The position numbers and the translations under genes are program-made. The notes below the pieces were generated by a model. That model saw only the letters and a list, made by a program, of their open reading frames with translations, searched no databases and was not told where the DNA came from. From positions 1 to 64,000 of the forward strand of contig JAAHHJ010000014.1 in NCBI GenBank assembly GCA_010692425.1: DNA of 64,000 bases. The letters are read 5' to 3'. Of the stretch, positions 1-8,498 are shown one piece after another (positions within the stretch are counted from its first letter, which is position 1; each line of letters opens with the position of its first letter). This DNA is from Symploca sp. SIO3C6 (lineage in GTDB: Bacteria; Cyanobacteriota; Cyanobacteriia; Cyanobacteriales; Coleofasciculaceae).

Positions 1-151
1 AATCAATTCGCTCCTGTCTTTCATACCAAGCTTCGGTTCTACCACTAAGAGCTTTGTTGTAGACCAAGCGCACACAACCGAGTGTCCGTCGCAAGAGGTT
101 CTCTTGTTCGGTGGTTGGGTAAAAACGTTATCGGTAGGCGCGTTGTATCAT
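1..151 (-). pseudogene. TnpB (IS605 OrfB) 5' end, broken by an early stop, runs off the left edge
   Basis: Reading the minus strand from an ATG at 149-151 gives MIQRAYR, then a TAA stop at 128-130, then RFYPTTEQENLLRRTLGCVR and a continuation containing LVYNKAL. This is the conserved N-terminus of a TnpB/OrfB protein of IS200/IS605-type elements. The stop falls where relatives usually have an aromatic residue (AYRYRFYPT), so one base change appears to have ended translation at codon 8. The rest of the gene lies outside the window, so its further state is unknown. The frame is intact from codon 9 to the edge. Confidence 0.75.
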
Positions 152-244
152 ACCTCACATCTTACCACATTCGGTGTAAAAACTATAGTTGGAGGCGCGG
201 CATTCCTCTCGTCGCTGAAAGCGAGAGTCTCCTGCCGCGAAGAC
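1..244 (-). mobile_element. Left-end part of an IS200/IS605-type element
   Basis: Beyond the tnpB start lies the subterminal end of the element. Positions 191-243 are GC-rich and form a hairpin (CTCTCG at 206-211 against CGAGAG at 222-227) inside the longer pair GCGG...CCGC. The same arrangement, in the same orientation, is seen at 30300-30355. Such imperfect hairpins are the TnpA-recognised ends of this family. The element ends about 3 bases before the start codon of the next gene at 247. The exact boundary was judged by eye. Confidence 0.6.
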
Positions 245-246
245 AG

Positions 247-897
247 ATGAATCAACAGGAGGAAAGGCTACGCCAACTAGTTGAACAAGCATGTAGTCAT
301 CGACCTGGCAGTGCTGAGCGCCAGAAAAACCTGACTAAGATTATTCGGCTAGTTACCGGCAAGCTGTGGAAAGAAAACACGCCTTACTATCAAGACGCAT
401 TGCAACAAACTTGGATCTACTTCTGCCAAAATCTCTGTGAAGGCAAAACTGGCAAAGCCTACGACTACACTCGCGGCAGCATTGCTACTTGGCTCAACTT
501 TTACCTCAAGCGGCGACTTCAAGATTTCCGCATCGAAGAGCAAAGAAGGCAAGCAAAACAAGCTACTCAACAACTTTACACTTCTAGTTCGAGTCAAACC
601 ACTCAAAACCTTGATCCTGTAGAAAATCTGGCGGCCCAACCAGACATACCTCCCCTACTTGAAGAAGTGAAGGCATGGATCGAAACTGATCCCCATGGTG
701 AGCTGCGTCAAACCCACATTACTAATCGTCGGGATGTAACTTGCCAAGTTTTATTAAAGCGGCGCTTACCCCCAGAAGCTAGCTGGAAAACACTTGCCGA
801 GGAATTTAAACTACCAATCTCAACTCTGAGCAGTTTTTATCAACGTCAGTGTTTACCTCGCCTGCGTAAATTTGGTCAATCAGAGGGATATCTATAA
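247..897 (+). CDS. Sigma-70-like RNA polymerase sigma factor of the cyanobacterial DUF1822-linked type
   Basis: The protein is 216 aa if started at ATG 247. The frame is open further upstream, but that part is the end of a transposon. The N-terminal half (about residues 10-100) reads like sigma region 2: a helical segment with ALQQTWIYFCQN and then YDYTRGSIATWLNFYLKRRLQDF, the motif used for core binding and -10 recognition. The C-terminal part (about 150-210, with SWKTLAEEFKLPISTLSSFY) reads like a region 4 helix-turn-helix. Order with the next genes (DUF1822, then CHAT-CHASE2) is a recurring cyanobacterial arrangement and suggests one regulatory module. The transposon end abuts the start, so the native promoter may have been displaced. 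Function is inferred from motifs. Confidence 0.65.
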   Translation: MNQQEERLRQLVEQACSHRPGSAERQKNLTKIIRLVTGKLWKENTPYYQDALQQTWIYFCQNLCEGKTGKAYDYTRGSIATWLNFYLKRRLQDFRIEEQRRQAKQATQQLYTSSSSQTTQNLDPVENLAAQPDIPPLLEEVKAWIETDPHGELRQTHITNRRDVTCQVLLKRRLPPEASWKTLAEEFKLPISTLSSFYQRQCLPRLRKFGQSEGYL

Positions 898-1010
898 AGT
901 AAGGGTTCCAAATTTAGTAAGTACCACTACTTTGAGCTTAGCTTTTGCCCCAGGCAATCGCCTGCAATCTTAAGAAAGTTATTGACCAACCAGTTTATTG
1001 AGTCAGCACC

Positions 1011-2003
1011 ATGAGTCACAAGATCAATGATATCCAAGAGTGTACCCTGCCACTGCCAATTACTCAGATGGCAATTAATACAGCCAATAAATTTGCCAGT
1101 GAACAGCCTAGTCCTGAAAAAATAGAACAAGTTTGCTTAAATACCCTTGCTGTTTACGTAGTAAATGATTACTTGCAAATGATGGGCATTCCCACTAACC
1201 TATCAGCAAGCAACATTTGCAACCCAGTTATGCGCATGTGTGCCAATGTGGCTGACTTGGAAATTAAAGAAATAGGTTATTTAGAATGCCGCCCAGTCAG
1301 AAATAACGAACAAATTTGTTACTTTCCACCAGAAGTACACTCAGACAGAATTGGCTATGTAGCAGTTGAGATCGATGAGACTGCTCGGAAAGCGACTTTG
1401 TTGGGATTTACTCAAACGGTAGCCTCGGATGAATTTCCCATTAAACAGTTAAAACCCATTGAAGATTTCATTGATCACTATCACCAATTGCTGCAATTAG
1501 CGACTGCTCCTATCCCTGCTGTTGCTAACTCAACAAGAGTAAACTTGAGTCAGTGGTTTGAGGAGGTTTTTGAGACTAGCTGGCAAGCAGTTGAAACTCT
1601 GTTAAACCCCAACCAAACTACTCTGGCTTTCAATTTTAGAGGCTCTGAGAGGGGAGCTCTCATGGAACCACAATCGTCTGTAGCTGATGTTAGACGTGCT
1701 AGACTGATTGACTTGGGGATGCAACTGGCTGGTAATCCTTTGGCTCTAATTGTGGAACTCACCTCAGAAACAGACCAGAAAACTGAGATTACAATTCAGG
1801 TACATCCTACTGGCAATCAAATTTATTTACCCCCACTAGTCCAACTTACTGTACTTGATGAATCTGGCTCTATTTTCCTGGAAGCACAATCAAGAAGTGC
1901 AGACAATTATATTCAATTACAGTTTCGCGGTTTACCAGAAGAATTATTTAGTGTAAGGGTAGCCCTTGGTGATGCCAGTATTTTAGAAGATTTTGTTATT
2001 TAG
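1011..2003 (+). CDS. DUF1822 family protein
   Basis: This 330 aa protein has the features of cyanobacterial DUF1822: an N-terminal LPLPITQMAINTANKFASEQ segment, the central VYVVNDYLQMMGI motif and the RNNEQICYFPPEVHSDRIGYVAVEID region, followed by a variable C-terminal domain (about 200-330) that looks beta-rich. No membrane span or catalytic motif is visible. It follows the sigma-like gene by 113 bp and precedes the CHAT-CHASE2 gene on the same strand. The biochemical role of the family is not known to me. From its steady association with sigma-like and CHAT genes I infer a regulatory or adaptor role. Confidence 0.7.
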   Translation: MSHKINDIQECTLPLPITQMAINTANKFASEQPSPEKIEQVCLNTLAVYVVNDYLQMMGIPTNLSASNICNPVMRMCANVADLEIKEIGYLECRPVRNNEQICYFPPEVHSDRIGYVAVEIDETARKATLLGFTQTVASDEFPIKQLKPIEDFIDHYHQLLQLATAPIPAVANSTRVNLSQWFEEVFETSWQAVETLLNPNQTTLAFNFRGSERGALMEPQSSVADVRRARLIDLGMQLAGNPLALIVELTSETDQKTEITIQVHPTGNQIYLPPLVQLTVLDESGSIFLEAQSRSADNYIQLQFRGLPEELFSVRVALGDASILEDFVI

Positions 2004-2020
2004 CTAGCCTCAACAGATAG

Positions 2021-2129
2021 TATAGCGCTACGCGCAAGGCTCCAAGGCAGAAGGTTCCAAGGCAGAAGGGGTGAATTTGACAAAGTTTTAGCGATTTAGC
2101 TTGTCCTAACCTTAATATGTACTGCTATA
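2021..2129 (+). repeat. Dispersed TATAGC-ended repeat, copy A
   Basis: This 109 bp copy starts TATAGCGCTACGCGCAAGGC, has a variable block of CAGAAGG-type units, and continues GTGAATTTGACAAAGTTTTA to the end GCTATA. Related copies lie at 15838-15940, 18361-18479, 19807-19921 and 61050-61149. The ends are short inverted repeats (TATAGC/GCTATA). No ORF of its own is present. Confidence 0.8.
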
Positions 2130-2170
2130 AACACTTTTTTCTATTTCTTTAGAGATTCAAGGAGGATCAA

Positions 2171-2272
2171 TTGCAAGGGGGAATTCTATTACTCAAAATC
2201 GGACATATGACTGCTAGCACAGGAGCGCAAGCTGCAATTATCGATGAAGCACTTGCTATGTCGTTAACTTGA
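2171..2272 (+). CDS. Small ORF of 33 codons with a perfect ribosome binding site
   Basis: An AAGGAGG at 2159-2165 lies 5 bases before a TTG that opens a 33-codon frame. It begins LQGGILLLKIGHMTASTGAQ, contains AAIIDEALAM and ends at TGA 2270-2272. The stop is 15 bases before the GTG of the CHAT-CHASE2 gene. An ideal SD with a TTG start argues that it is translated, perhaps as a leader or small partner coupled to the next gene. Against this, it is short and I recognise no family. The inner ATG at 2207 is another possible start. Confidence 0.4.
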   Translation: MQGGILLLKIGHMTASTGAQAAIIDEALAMSLT

Positions 2273-2287
2273 GCTGGAGAAGCTGTT

Positions 2288-4675
2288 GTGGGTAAGTTAG
2301 TTGTCCTAAAGATAGTTGATGGCAGCTCTGAGCAGGGCTTCACTGTCACTTTGCAGATTGGAGAGGAAGGACGTAACCCATCATCGCAAATCACAGGCAC
2401 TTTACCTGCTGCACCAGAAATTTCTCAGTATTACAGCGGTTGGTCTAACGCTTACCGTAGCTTGGGATCGCGTTATAGATTGGAAGCCAAGGCAGCACTT
2501 GTTACCAATGTTTCCAAAGTTGAAATTTGCTGCCAAGCAGCTCAAGCTTTAAAAGAGCGTCTCAACGTTTGGCTGAAATCGGAATCTTTTCGTCCAATCC
2601 GAGAAAAATTATTAGAACAATTAATACCTTCAGATGAAATACGTCTGATTATTCAAACTGAAAACATTTGGTTGCGGCGACTACCATGGCATCTATGGGA
2701 TATTTGCGATCGCTATCCTAAGGCTGAAATTTCCCTAAGTGTGCCTGCTTATGAAAATGTAGAGCAATTTTCTAAGCCCCAATCCCAAGTTAGAATTTTA
2801 GCGATTCTGGGTAATAGCATTGGTATTAATACTGAAGCAGATAGGTTATTACTAGAACAGTTACCTGATGCTCAAGTTAGCTTTCTTGTAGAACCACAAC
2901 GTCAGGAATTAACTCAACAACTATGGCGGCAAGGCTGGGACATTATCTTTTTTGCTGGGCATAGTTCCAGTGGTGACAATGGTGAAACTGGTCGGATTTA
3001 TATTAATCAAACTGAATGTCTAACAGTTGAGCAGTTAAAGTATGCCTTGAAAAAGGCTGTTACACGCGGCTTAAAGATTGCGATTTTCAATTCTTGTGAT
3101 GGCTTAGGATTGGCGAGAAATTTAGCAGATTTACATATTCCGCAAGTCATTGTGATGCGTGAGCCTGTACCGGATGTGGTGGCACAGGAATTTTTGAAGT
3201 CTTTTTTAGAAAGTTTTGCTCTTGGTGAATCCTTCTATCTGGCAGTGCGGGAGGCCAGAGAAAGATTGCAAGGTTTAGAAGATCAGTTTCCCTGTGCTAC
3301 CTGGCTACCGGTTATCTTTCAGAATCCTGCCGCGATACCACCGACTTGGCAAGGATTGTTGGAAAGCTTGACTAACCAAGCCTCTGCTAACCCTGACCCT
3401 AATTTAACCCCAGCAGTAGCTCAATCCTCATTGTTAAGGGATAGGGTAAGAGCAAAGCCGCGAATCATCAATGGTAGAGTCAGTTTCACTAAAGTACTAT
3501 TGCTAAGTGTAGCAACTACATTCTTGGTGATCTTGGCAAGGCAATTGGGCTTACTCCAAGCTGTAGAGTTGCAAGCTTTTGATCATTTGATGCGCTCTCG
3601 GCCAGCTGAAAGGCCAGATACCCGCCTGCTAGTAGTGGAAGTCACCGAAGCTGACATTCGAGCCCAGAGAAAAGAACCAGGGCGTGGATCACTATCAGAT
3701 CCTTCACTAGCAAGACTTTTAGAAATTCTGGAGTCTCATCAACCGCGAGCTATTGGCTTAGATATCTATCGCGATTTCCCTGTAAGCAAAGGCTATCCAG
3801 ATTTGGCAAAGCGCCTGAAATATAGCGATCACTTCGTGGCTGTTTGCAAAGTTAGTAATCCCCAAAAGTCTGATCCTGGGGTTTTACCACCTCCAGAAGT
3901 TCCAACAAGCAGACAAGGCTTTGCCGATGTTGTTATCGATCCTGATAGTGTTCTTCGTCGTCATCTTTTTTCCTTAACTCTTCCTCCTACATCTGGTTGC
4001 AATCCTTCCTTCGCACTTAGTGCCCAGTTAGCATTTCGTTATTTGGAGACGGAGGGAATTTTACCCGAATTAACCAAAGAAAAAAACTTAAAGCTTGGTG
4101 ATATAGTCTTTAAGCCTTTGAATTCTCGTGCTGGTGGCTATCAAAACTTAGATGCTCGGGGACATCAAGTGCTGCTCAATTATCGCTATCATACCTCTGC
4201 TGAAGATTTTGTGCCGAAAGTAACTCTTTCTCAAGTGTTGACAGGTAAAGTCAATCCTGAGGCGGTGAGGGATAAGATTATTCTCATTGGTGCTACTGCA
4301 CCCAGTGCTAATGATTATTTTCTAACACCCTATAGCGCAGATCAGGACTCTTACCGTAAAATGCCTGGAGTAGTGGTGCAAGCACAGATGGTCTCCCAGA
4401 TGATCAGTGCCGTTTTAGATAAACGACCACTTTTATGGGTTTTACCTGAGTGGGTAGAACTATTGTGGATCTGGAGTTGGTCACTGGTAGGAGGTATAAT
4501 CTTCTGGCGCTTTCAATCGTGGCAACGTTGGGGACTAATTGCGATCGCCTTAGGGAGCTTATATGCTCTTAGTTTAGTTATTTTAATACAAGGTGGTTGG
4601 GTTCCCTTAGTGCCCCCAGCATTGGTGTTACTCTGTGCAGGTAGTGCTATTGTTGCTTATCGTACTCTTCGTTGA
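2288..4675 (+). CDS. CHAT domain (caspase-like)-CHASE2 membrane protein
   Basis: This 795 aa protein starts at GTG 2288, with GGAGAAG 5 bases upstream. The N-terminal third is a poorly conserved lead-in. A CHAT (caspase HetF associated with TPRs) domain follows at about residues 165-355, with the catalytic dyad visible as His225 in FFAGHSS and Cys270 in FNSCDG. After a linker comes a transmembrane helix (about 397-420, VLLLSVATTFLVILARQLGL). Next is an extracytoplasmic CHASE2 sensor domain (about 425-700, with RPAERPDTRLLVVEVTEADI and IILIGATAPSANDYFLTPYS), then three closely spaced helices at the C-terminus. No kinase or cyclase output domain follows, so the CHAT domain is the likely output. 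It closes the sigma-DUF1822 group. An environmental signal sensed by CHASE2 may control proteolysis by CHAT; this is inference. Confidence 0.8.
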   Translation: MGKLVVLKIVDGSSEQGFTVTLQIGEEGRNPSSQITGTLPAAPEISQYYSGWSNAYRSLGSRYRLEAKAALVTNVSKVEICCQAAQALKERLNVWLKSESFRPIREKLLEQLIPSDEIRLIIQTENIWLRRLPWHLWDICDRYPKAEISLSVPAYENVEQFSKPQSQVRILAILGNSIGINTEADRLLLEQLPDAQVSFLVEPQRQELTQQLWRQGWDIIFFAGHSSSGDNGETGRIYINQTECLTVEQLKYALKKAVTRGLKIAIFNSCDGLGLARNLADLHIPQVIVMREPVPDVVAQEFLKSFLESFALGESFYLAVREARERLQGLEDQFPCATWLPVIFQNPAAIPPTWQGLLESLTNQASANPDPNLTPAVAQSSLLRDRVRAKPRIINGRVSFTKVLLLSVATTFLVILARQLGLLQAVELQAFDHLMRSRPAERPDTRLLVVEVTEADIRAQRKEPGRGSLSDPSLARLLEILESHQPRAIGLDIYRDFPVSKGYPDLAKRLKYSDHFVAVCKVSNPQKSDPGVLPPPEVPTSRQGFADVVIDPDSVLRRHLFSLTLPPTSGCNPSFALSAQLAFRYLETEGILPELTKEKNLKLGDIVFKPLNSRAGGYQNLDARGHQVLLNYRYHTSAEDFVPKVTLSQVLTGKVNPEAVRDKIILIGATAPSANDYFLTPYSADQDSYRKMPGVVVQAQMVSQMISAVLDKRPLLWVLPEWVELLWIWSWSLVGGIIFWRFQSWQRWGLIAIALGSLYALSLVILIQGGWVPLVPPALVLLCAGSAIVAYRTLR

Positions 4676-5319
4676 TGATTGCTGGTATTCTCCCTAATCC
4701 AGGATCTAAAGGTCCTCATCGTGCTATTTCTACCCACAATTTTGCTCTGTTTAAGATAGTGGGGAATTGTTTCAATGAGCGATAATTGGGGGAAGTTCAG
4801 GCTAGTTTGAGACTCGATATATTGACTCCCTTGCAGCACATTTATTTTCAGTAAACCTCTCTCAAAGCGCCAAAGTTCAGGAACTCTTAATGCCTGATAG
4901 ATATGGGGATGGGTGCGGGAAGTCAGATCAATTTCCAGCACCAAATCCGGAGGGGGATCTACTGCCAAGTCGAGCCTTTCTTTACCCCTAACTGCTGCTT
5001 CATTTTTAATATAGAAGCATTGATCTGGTTCTATACCCTTAAGCATCCCTAGATTTTTGAAGGTTGTAGAACCCAGAGTCCAAAAATCAATATCTAGCTC
5101 TTCAAGAAGAGCCTTAACTAAATCTCCAATTATTTCTTTACTCGCTTCATGTCCTGGCAAAGGCGTCATGATTTCGAGTACTCCAGAATCATAAGCCAGC
5201 CTTTGGGCTCGGTGTTCCCCTAGCTCTTCCAAAATCGATTCAAATTCTTGCCAGCTGACATCTTGCAGCAATACTCGCTGTCCCGGTGGCACTGTCAATC
5301 GTTCCAATTCCAGCAGCAT
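4657..5319 (-). CDS. Uma2 family (DUF820) nuclease-like protein
   Basis: This 220 aa protein belongs to the large Uma2/DUF820 family, which has a PD-(D/E)XK-type fold and is greatly expanded in cyanobacteria. Visible motifs are LTWQEFE-like VSWQEFESILEELGEHRAQR, the LEIMTPLPGHE motif and the PPDLVLEIDLTSRT strand with the family's acidic residue followed by the Ser/Thr-Arg pair. The start is ATG 5319. The 3' end overlaps the convergent CHAT-CHASE2 gene by 19 bp, so the last residues are probably not conserved. The family's cellular role is unsettled. No toxin or antitoxin partner is adjacent. Confidence 0.8.
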   Translation of the reverse strand: MLLELERLTVPPGQRVLLQDVSWQEFESILEELGEHRAQRLAYDSGVLEIMTPLPGHEASKEIIGDLVKALLEELDIDFWTLGSTTFKNLGMLKGIEPDQCFYIKNEAAVRGKERLDLAVDPPPDLVLEIDLTSRTHPHIYQALRVPELWRFERGLLKINVLQGSQYIESQTSLNFPQLSLIETIPHYLKQSKIVGRNSTMRTFRSWIRENTSNHQRRVR

Positions 5320-5463
5320 TTCGCCCTATGAAATGGTTTGAGTTTATATTACCTTAAGTTTACTGCAAAGTGCTTTCAGCACCCGGAATCTGATTAATTA
5401 TGTTACACCGACCGATGGCGCTGGGGTATACATTAGCAGTTAAACTATTAAATACTTAAAATC

Positions 5464-5808
5464 GTGACCCTATTTGAATTCTCACGCGCTAACTGCATTG
5501 CCATCTGCACTTTTTTGGTTCCTGCCAACTTAGTGCTTACTTCGCTAACGCTGGCGTTGATGGGACTAGCTCGTTCTCCTCAACTTCAGGCGAAGGTAGC
5601 CGCTGTAGTTGCCTTGCTCCCGGCTGTACTGATCATGCTTCATGTCTATACCTGGTTTGCAGTTGGGGTGGTAAGGACTCCTACTTTCATCCTGTTGTTG
5701 CTCTCTTTTATCTGCATTGGCATTAATACCTGGGGGATTACTCATGCTAACAGTCTGGTTTACTTAGTCAGAGGTTTATTCAGCGCCTTGAAGAGAGTGA
5801 GAGTTTAA
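5464..5808 (+). CDS. Small integral membrane protein, unknown function
   Basis: This 114 aa protein starts at GTG 5464. It shows three or four hydrophobic segments (about residues 8-35, 43-68, 72-92 and perhaps 97-108) and a basic C-terminus ending KRVRV. No signature motif is recognised. The layout looks like a conserved cyanobacterial hypothetical membrane protein. It stands alone between the convergent Uma2 gene and a 540 bp gap. Confidence 0.6.
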   Translation: MTLFEFSRANCIAICTFLVPANLVLTSLTLALMGLARSPQLQAKVAAVVALLPAVLIMLHVYTWFAVGVVRTPTFILLLLSFICIGINTWGITHANSLVYLVRGLFSALKRVRV

Positions 5809-6347
5809 CAAAGAGCGGTCTTGCAATTGAGTGTAGCTCAGCAAGATCGCCCTATAGAACCCATTTGGAATCTTCGTAAGAGAATATATAGAAAATGTCA
5901 TACTCAAATAGCTGGATTTGATTTAATCCTAATTTCTAAATGCCTCCACAGCACCTATTAAAGATGCGGGGGCACACCAGACGCACCAGACTTTCCAAGG
6001 ATGGGGATTTGACCCCAACCAATTTTATGCACCGTATAGAAGGTGAGGTATTTAACCCATGTTAATTTCGATCAAATAATCCATAAAATCAGGAAGAATT
6101 TACCATTATCTGTACTGTTTTATATAACTGGAAAGAAGCGATTAATTAGTACAATAAAATTTGGCAATAAAAGGAGAAGTCAACTCATCCTGTTCAAATA
6201 AGGTAGCAACTATAATTAATTTTCTTTTTTCTCGGCGATATAACTCTACTTGTTTGCGAAAACAATCTATAGTCCAATATTCCTTCTAATAAATTTAGAA
6301 TAAATGATAAATTATCACAACGATGCAAATATCCCCTGGCTAATCAC
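5809..6347. other. Intergenic stretch with a possible gene remnant
   Basis: About 540 bp without an intact gene. The first 300 bp show no convincing coding signal, hairpin or repeat. The right-hand 200 bp on the minus strand hold the short open segment described at 6142-6285. Confidence 0.4.
6142..6285 (-). pseudogene. Possible C-terminal gene remnant
   Basis: Minus-strand reading gives a 47-codon open segment with no good start. It contains EYWTIDCFRKQVELYRREKR and KLIIVATLFEQDEL and ends at TAA 6142-6144. The overlapping +1 frame upstream (LHRCDNLSFILNLLE) runs into it, as if one frameshift separated the two parts. The amino acid make-up looks like a real soluble protein. I do not recognise the family. 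Confidence 0.3.
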
Positions 6348-7928
6348 TCACCCAAGTTTTGCTCTAAAATCTTGGAGTACCTGATTCAACTCATCTACTG
6401 AAGAAGCACTAATCAGATAGAGATTGAAGGGGTCTTGACTAATATATTTAGCATAGGATGACTGGAGATAAGGCAAGTACTGAATATTCTTAGAAATATG
6501 AACTTCAAAGAATGCCAGACTCATTGCATAAGCATAGTTGTAAAAAATAGTTGCATTGGAACCAGTAAGATGAGGTAAAGTTTTTAATAACATACACTTG
6601 AGTCCAGTTTCAGATTTAGAAAAATTACCAACATGAGCCTTGCCCTTAATCAAGGCAAGATACCGATTCGACGTTGCTAGCCAAGGAAAAACTCGTATCT
6701 GTTCCAAAACTGCTGGTGCCATTTTATCTTTACTCCCGGCAATCATAAAAACTGGAATTTTAATTTGACTCAAACCCTTCGGGCCAAAAACTTCACTGCC
6801 CACTGAATCAACTGGTAGCACAGCCTTAACTCGTTCATCCCGGAAATTGTAAGTTTTTCGTGGCAATCTCAAAGCACGACACTGAAGCAAAAGAGATATA
6901 TTTGGTTTGACCACCACAGGCTCGCAAGCTTGTTCTAGTTTCTCAAAATCGATCTCGGCACCTGCTAAGGCCAGCGCGGTATAGCCGCCAAAGGAATGAC
7001 CCATGACGCCAACTGCTTGAAGATTTAGCCTCCCTCGATACTCAAGTTGATTGCGTCGCTCCAGTTCATTGATTACGCAGATTATATCCAGAGGTCGATC
7101 AATAAATTCGTTGAGTTTGAAGACTTCTCTAGAATCACCTGCAAGCATATCCTGAATTTGGGTAGAATCACTACCAGGATGCTGGGGAAGTGCAACTAAA
7201 TACCCATAGGAGGCTAGGTGTTGAGCATATTCTCTGAAGTCCTCTGGAGAGGAACCTAAACCATGAGAAATAACCACTACAGGAGTTTTTCCTGGCCTTG
7301 GAGTTTGAGGTTGGTAAACAATTACCCGAAATTTTCGTAATCGGCGGCTTTCATCCTTGAGGGTGATAATTTGCCTGTCAATGCCACACTCTCCAGATTC
7401 ACGGATATCAGGTAGTGCCGAGAAATCAACTAGTCTGTGGAGGGTTGCTTCAGCCGCTGATAACTTGCTGATTTGTGTCACCATTGCTTCTGTTTGTTTG
7501 AGTAGAAGTCCAATTTGTTTGGCCGTAAACAGAATCAGATTGATCTTGAGATCTGTACTGGTGGAAAATTTACGCAGGAATTTGAGGACAGATAACCCTT
7601 CGGACTCGGCAACAGTTTTGATTAAAGTCTCCCGCAATGCATATGTAGCATTACTATCCCCTTCGGTATTAATGAGATTGCTAAATCGGTTGAGTAAATC
7701 TTCTCCTATCGGTGTATGGAAAAATCGATAAAGTTGAACTGGATTTAGGTCGAGGCGTTGTTCAAGAAGCTTACGAAACTCAACTTGGTCTTCTTCGCTG
7801 ACTCGTCCAAGATAGAAAGCTAATTCCACGATGCCAGGAATGATTTTGGATTTGAGTAATGCTTTTACTCTTTTCCTAGAATTAAGGCGGGCTTGATCAA
7901 ATTTATTAGACCAAAACATTTTCAACAA
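6348..7928 (-). CDS. Alpha/beta hydrolase with N-terminal DUF1400-like domain
   Basis: The protein is 526 aa. The N-terminal part (about 25-140) resembles DUF1400, the helical domain placed in front of dienelactone-hydrolase-like domains in cyanobacteria. The hydrolase domain (about 190-500) shows VVVISHGLGSSPEDF (oxyanion region), the nucleophile elbow GVMGHSFGGYTAL (Ser), an acid region VFMIAGSKDKMAP and a late His in KGKAHVGNF, giving a full triad. No signal peptide is evident at the chosen start, although most DUF1400 proteins are exported. A lipase or platelet-activating-factor-acetylhydrolase-like activity is usual for such folds; the substrate is unknown. It is monocistronic. Confidence 0.75.
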   Translation of the reverse strand: MLKMFWSNKFDQARLNSRKRVKALLKSKIIPGIVELAFYLGRVSEEDQVEFRKLLEQRLDLNPVQLYRFFHTPIGEDLLNRFSNLINTEGDSNATYALRETLIKTVAESEGLSVLKFLRKFSTSTDLKINLILFTAKQIGLLLKQTEAMVTQISKLSAAEATLHRLVDFSALPDIRESGECGIDRQIITLKDESRRLRKFRVIVYQPQTPRPGKTPVVVISHGLGSSPEDFREYAQHLASYGYLVALPQHPGSDSTQIQDMLAGDSREVFKLNEFIDRPLDIICVINELERRNQLEYRGRLNLQAVGVMGHSFGGYTALALAGAEIDFEKLEQACEPVVVKPNISLLLQCRALRLPRKTYNFRDERVKAVLPVDSVGSEVFGPKGLSQIKIPVFMIAGSKDKMAPAVLEQIRVFPWLATSNRYLALIKGKAHVGNFSKSETGLKCMLLKTLPHLTGSNATIFYNYAYAMSLAFFEVHISKNIQYLPYLQSSYAKYISQDPFNLYLISASSVDELNQVLQDFRAKLG

Positions 7929-8118
7929 GAAGAGACGGTAGTTCTCTCCCGTTAACTGCTATTTTCAGACTTTACAGGCGAATTCTTCTGGGCAAGACAA
8001 TTATGCCTCTTGAAGACCATATTCTCACTTGGCAATGAATTCACAAATTTTCCTTGCCATAGTGCCTGGTTTAACTAGTTTGTTTATAGTTTTTAGAATT
8101 GATACCTCTGCTGCTTTT

Positions 8119-8153
8119 TTGGCAAGGTATTTTGGTATACTATAATCAGTATA
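8119..8153 (+). promoter_or_regulatory. Promoter with palindromic operator-like -10 region
   Basis: TTGGCA (8119-8124) and TATAAT (8141-8146) are separated by 16 bases. The -10 lies inside the inverted repeat TATACT-N6-AGTATA (8136-8153). It sits 17-50 bases upstream of the ribbon-helix-helix gene at 8170, so autorepression is likely. Confidence 0.5.
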
Positions 8154-8169
8154 GCATATTGCTAGACAA

Positions 8170-8331
8170 ATGAATCAAAAGCAGCTATGTATAAGAATTC
8201 CGGATCATGAACTCAAGATTTTAGACCACTATGCAAGAAAGACGAGGCGAACGAAAACTGACATTGTCCGTGAATTGATACGCTCTCTGGAGAGTAAGGA
8301 AGGTTCTATGGAAAATATTGAACCAAGTTGA
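8170..8331 (+). CDS. Short ribbon-helix-helix (CopG-like) DNA-binding protein
   Basis: An ATG at 8170 opens 53 codons: MNQKQLCIRIPDHELKILDH, then a segment with TRRTKTDIVRELIRSLES. The pattern of a short beta strand (LCIRIP) followed by two helices with TKTDIVRELIRSL is that of the ribbon-helix-helix fold of CopG/Arc-type repressors and antitoxins. The stop is TGA 8329-8331. No toxin ORF follows on the same strand within 170 bp, so it is either a solitary regulator or an orphan antitoxin. A promoter overlapped by a palindrome lies just upstream. No clear SD is seen. Confidence 0.6.
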   Translation: MNQKQLCIRIPDHELKILDHYARKTRRTKTDIVRELIRSLESKEGSMENIEPS

Positions 8332-8498
8332 GTTAAAATAACTCAAACTTAAAAAAAATTTACTAACTGACATATAGGTAATGTCATCAAATTAGGATTG
8401 ATTCTGCACCTATATCCAGGGGCTAGGGGCATTAGAATCAACCCTGAGTTTTCCTGTCTTGCCGATGCTAGAGCCGGGAGCAGGATATTATACTTAAC

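Noticed and set aside
82-246. N-terminal extension of the first sigma-like ORF upstream of ATG 247
   Set aside because: The sequence is the end of an IS605-type element, and its minus strand encodes the TnpB N-terminus. The extension is basic and unlike sigma factors.
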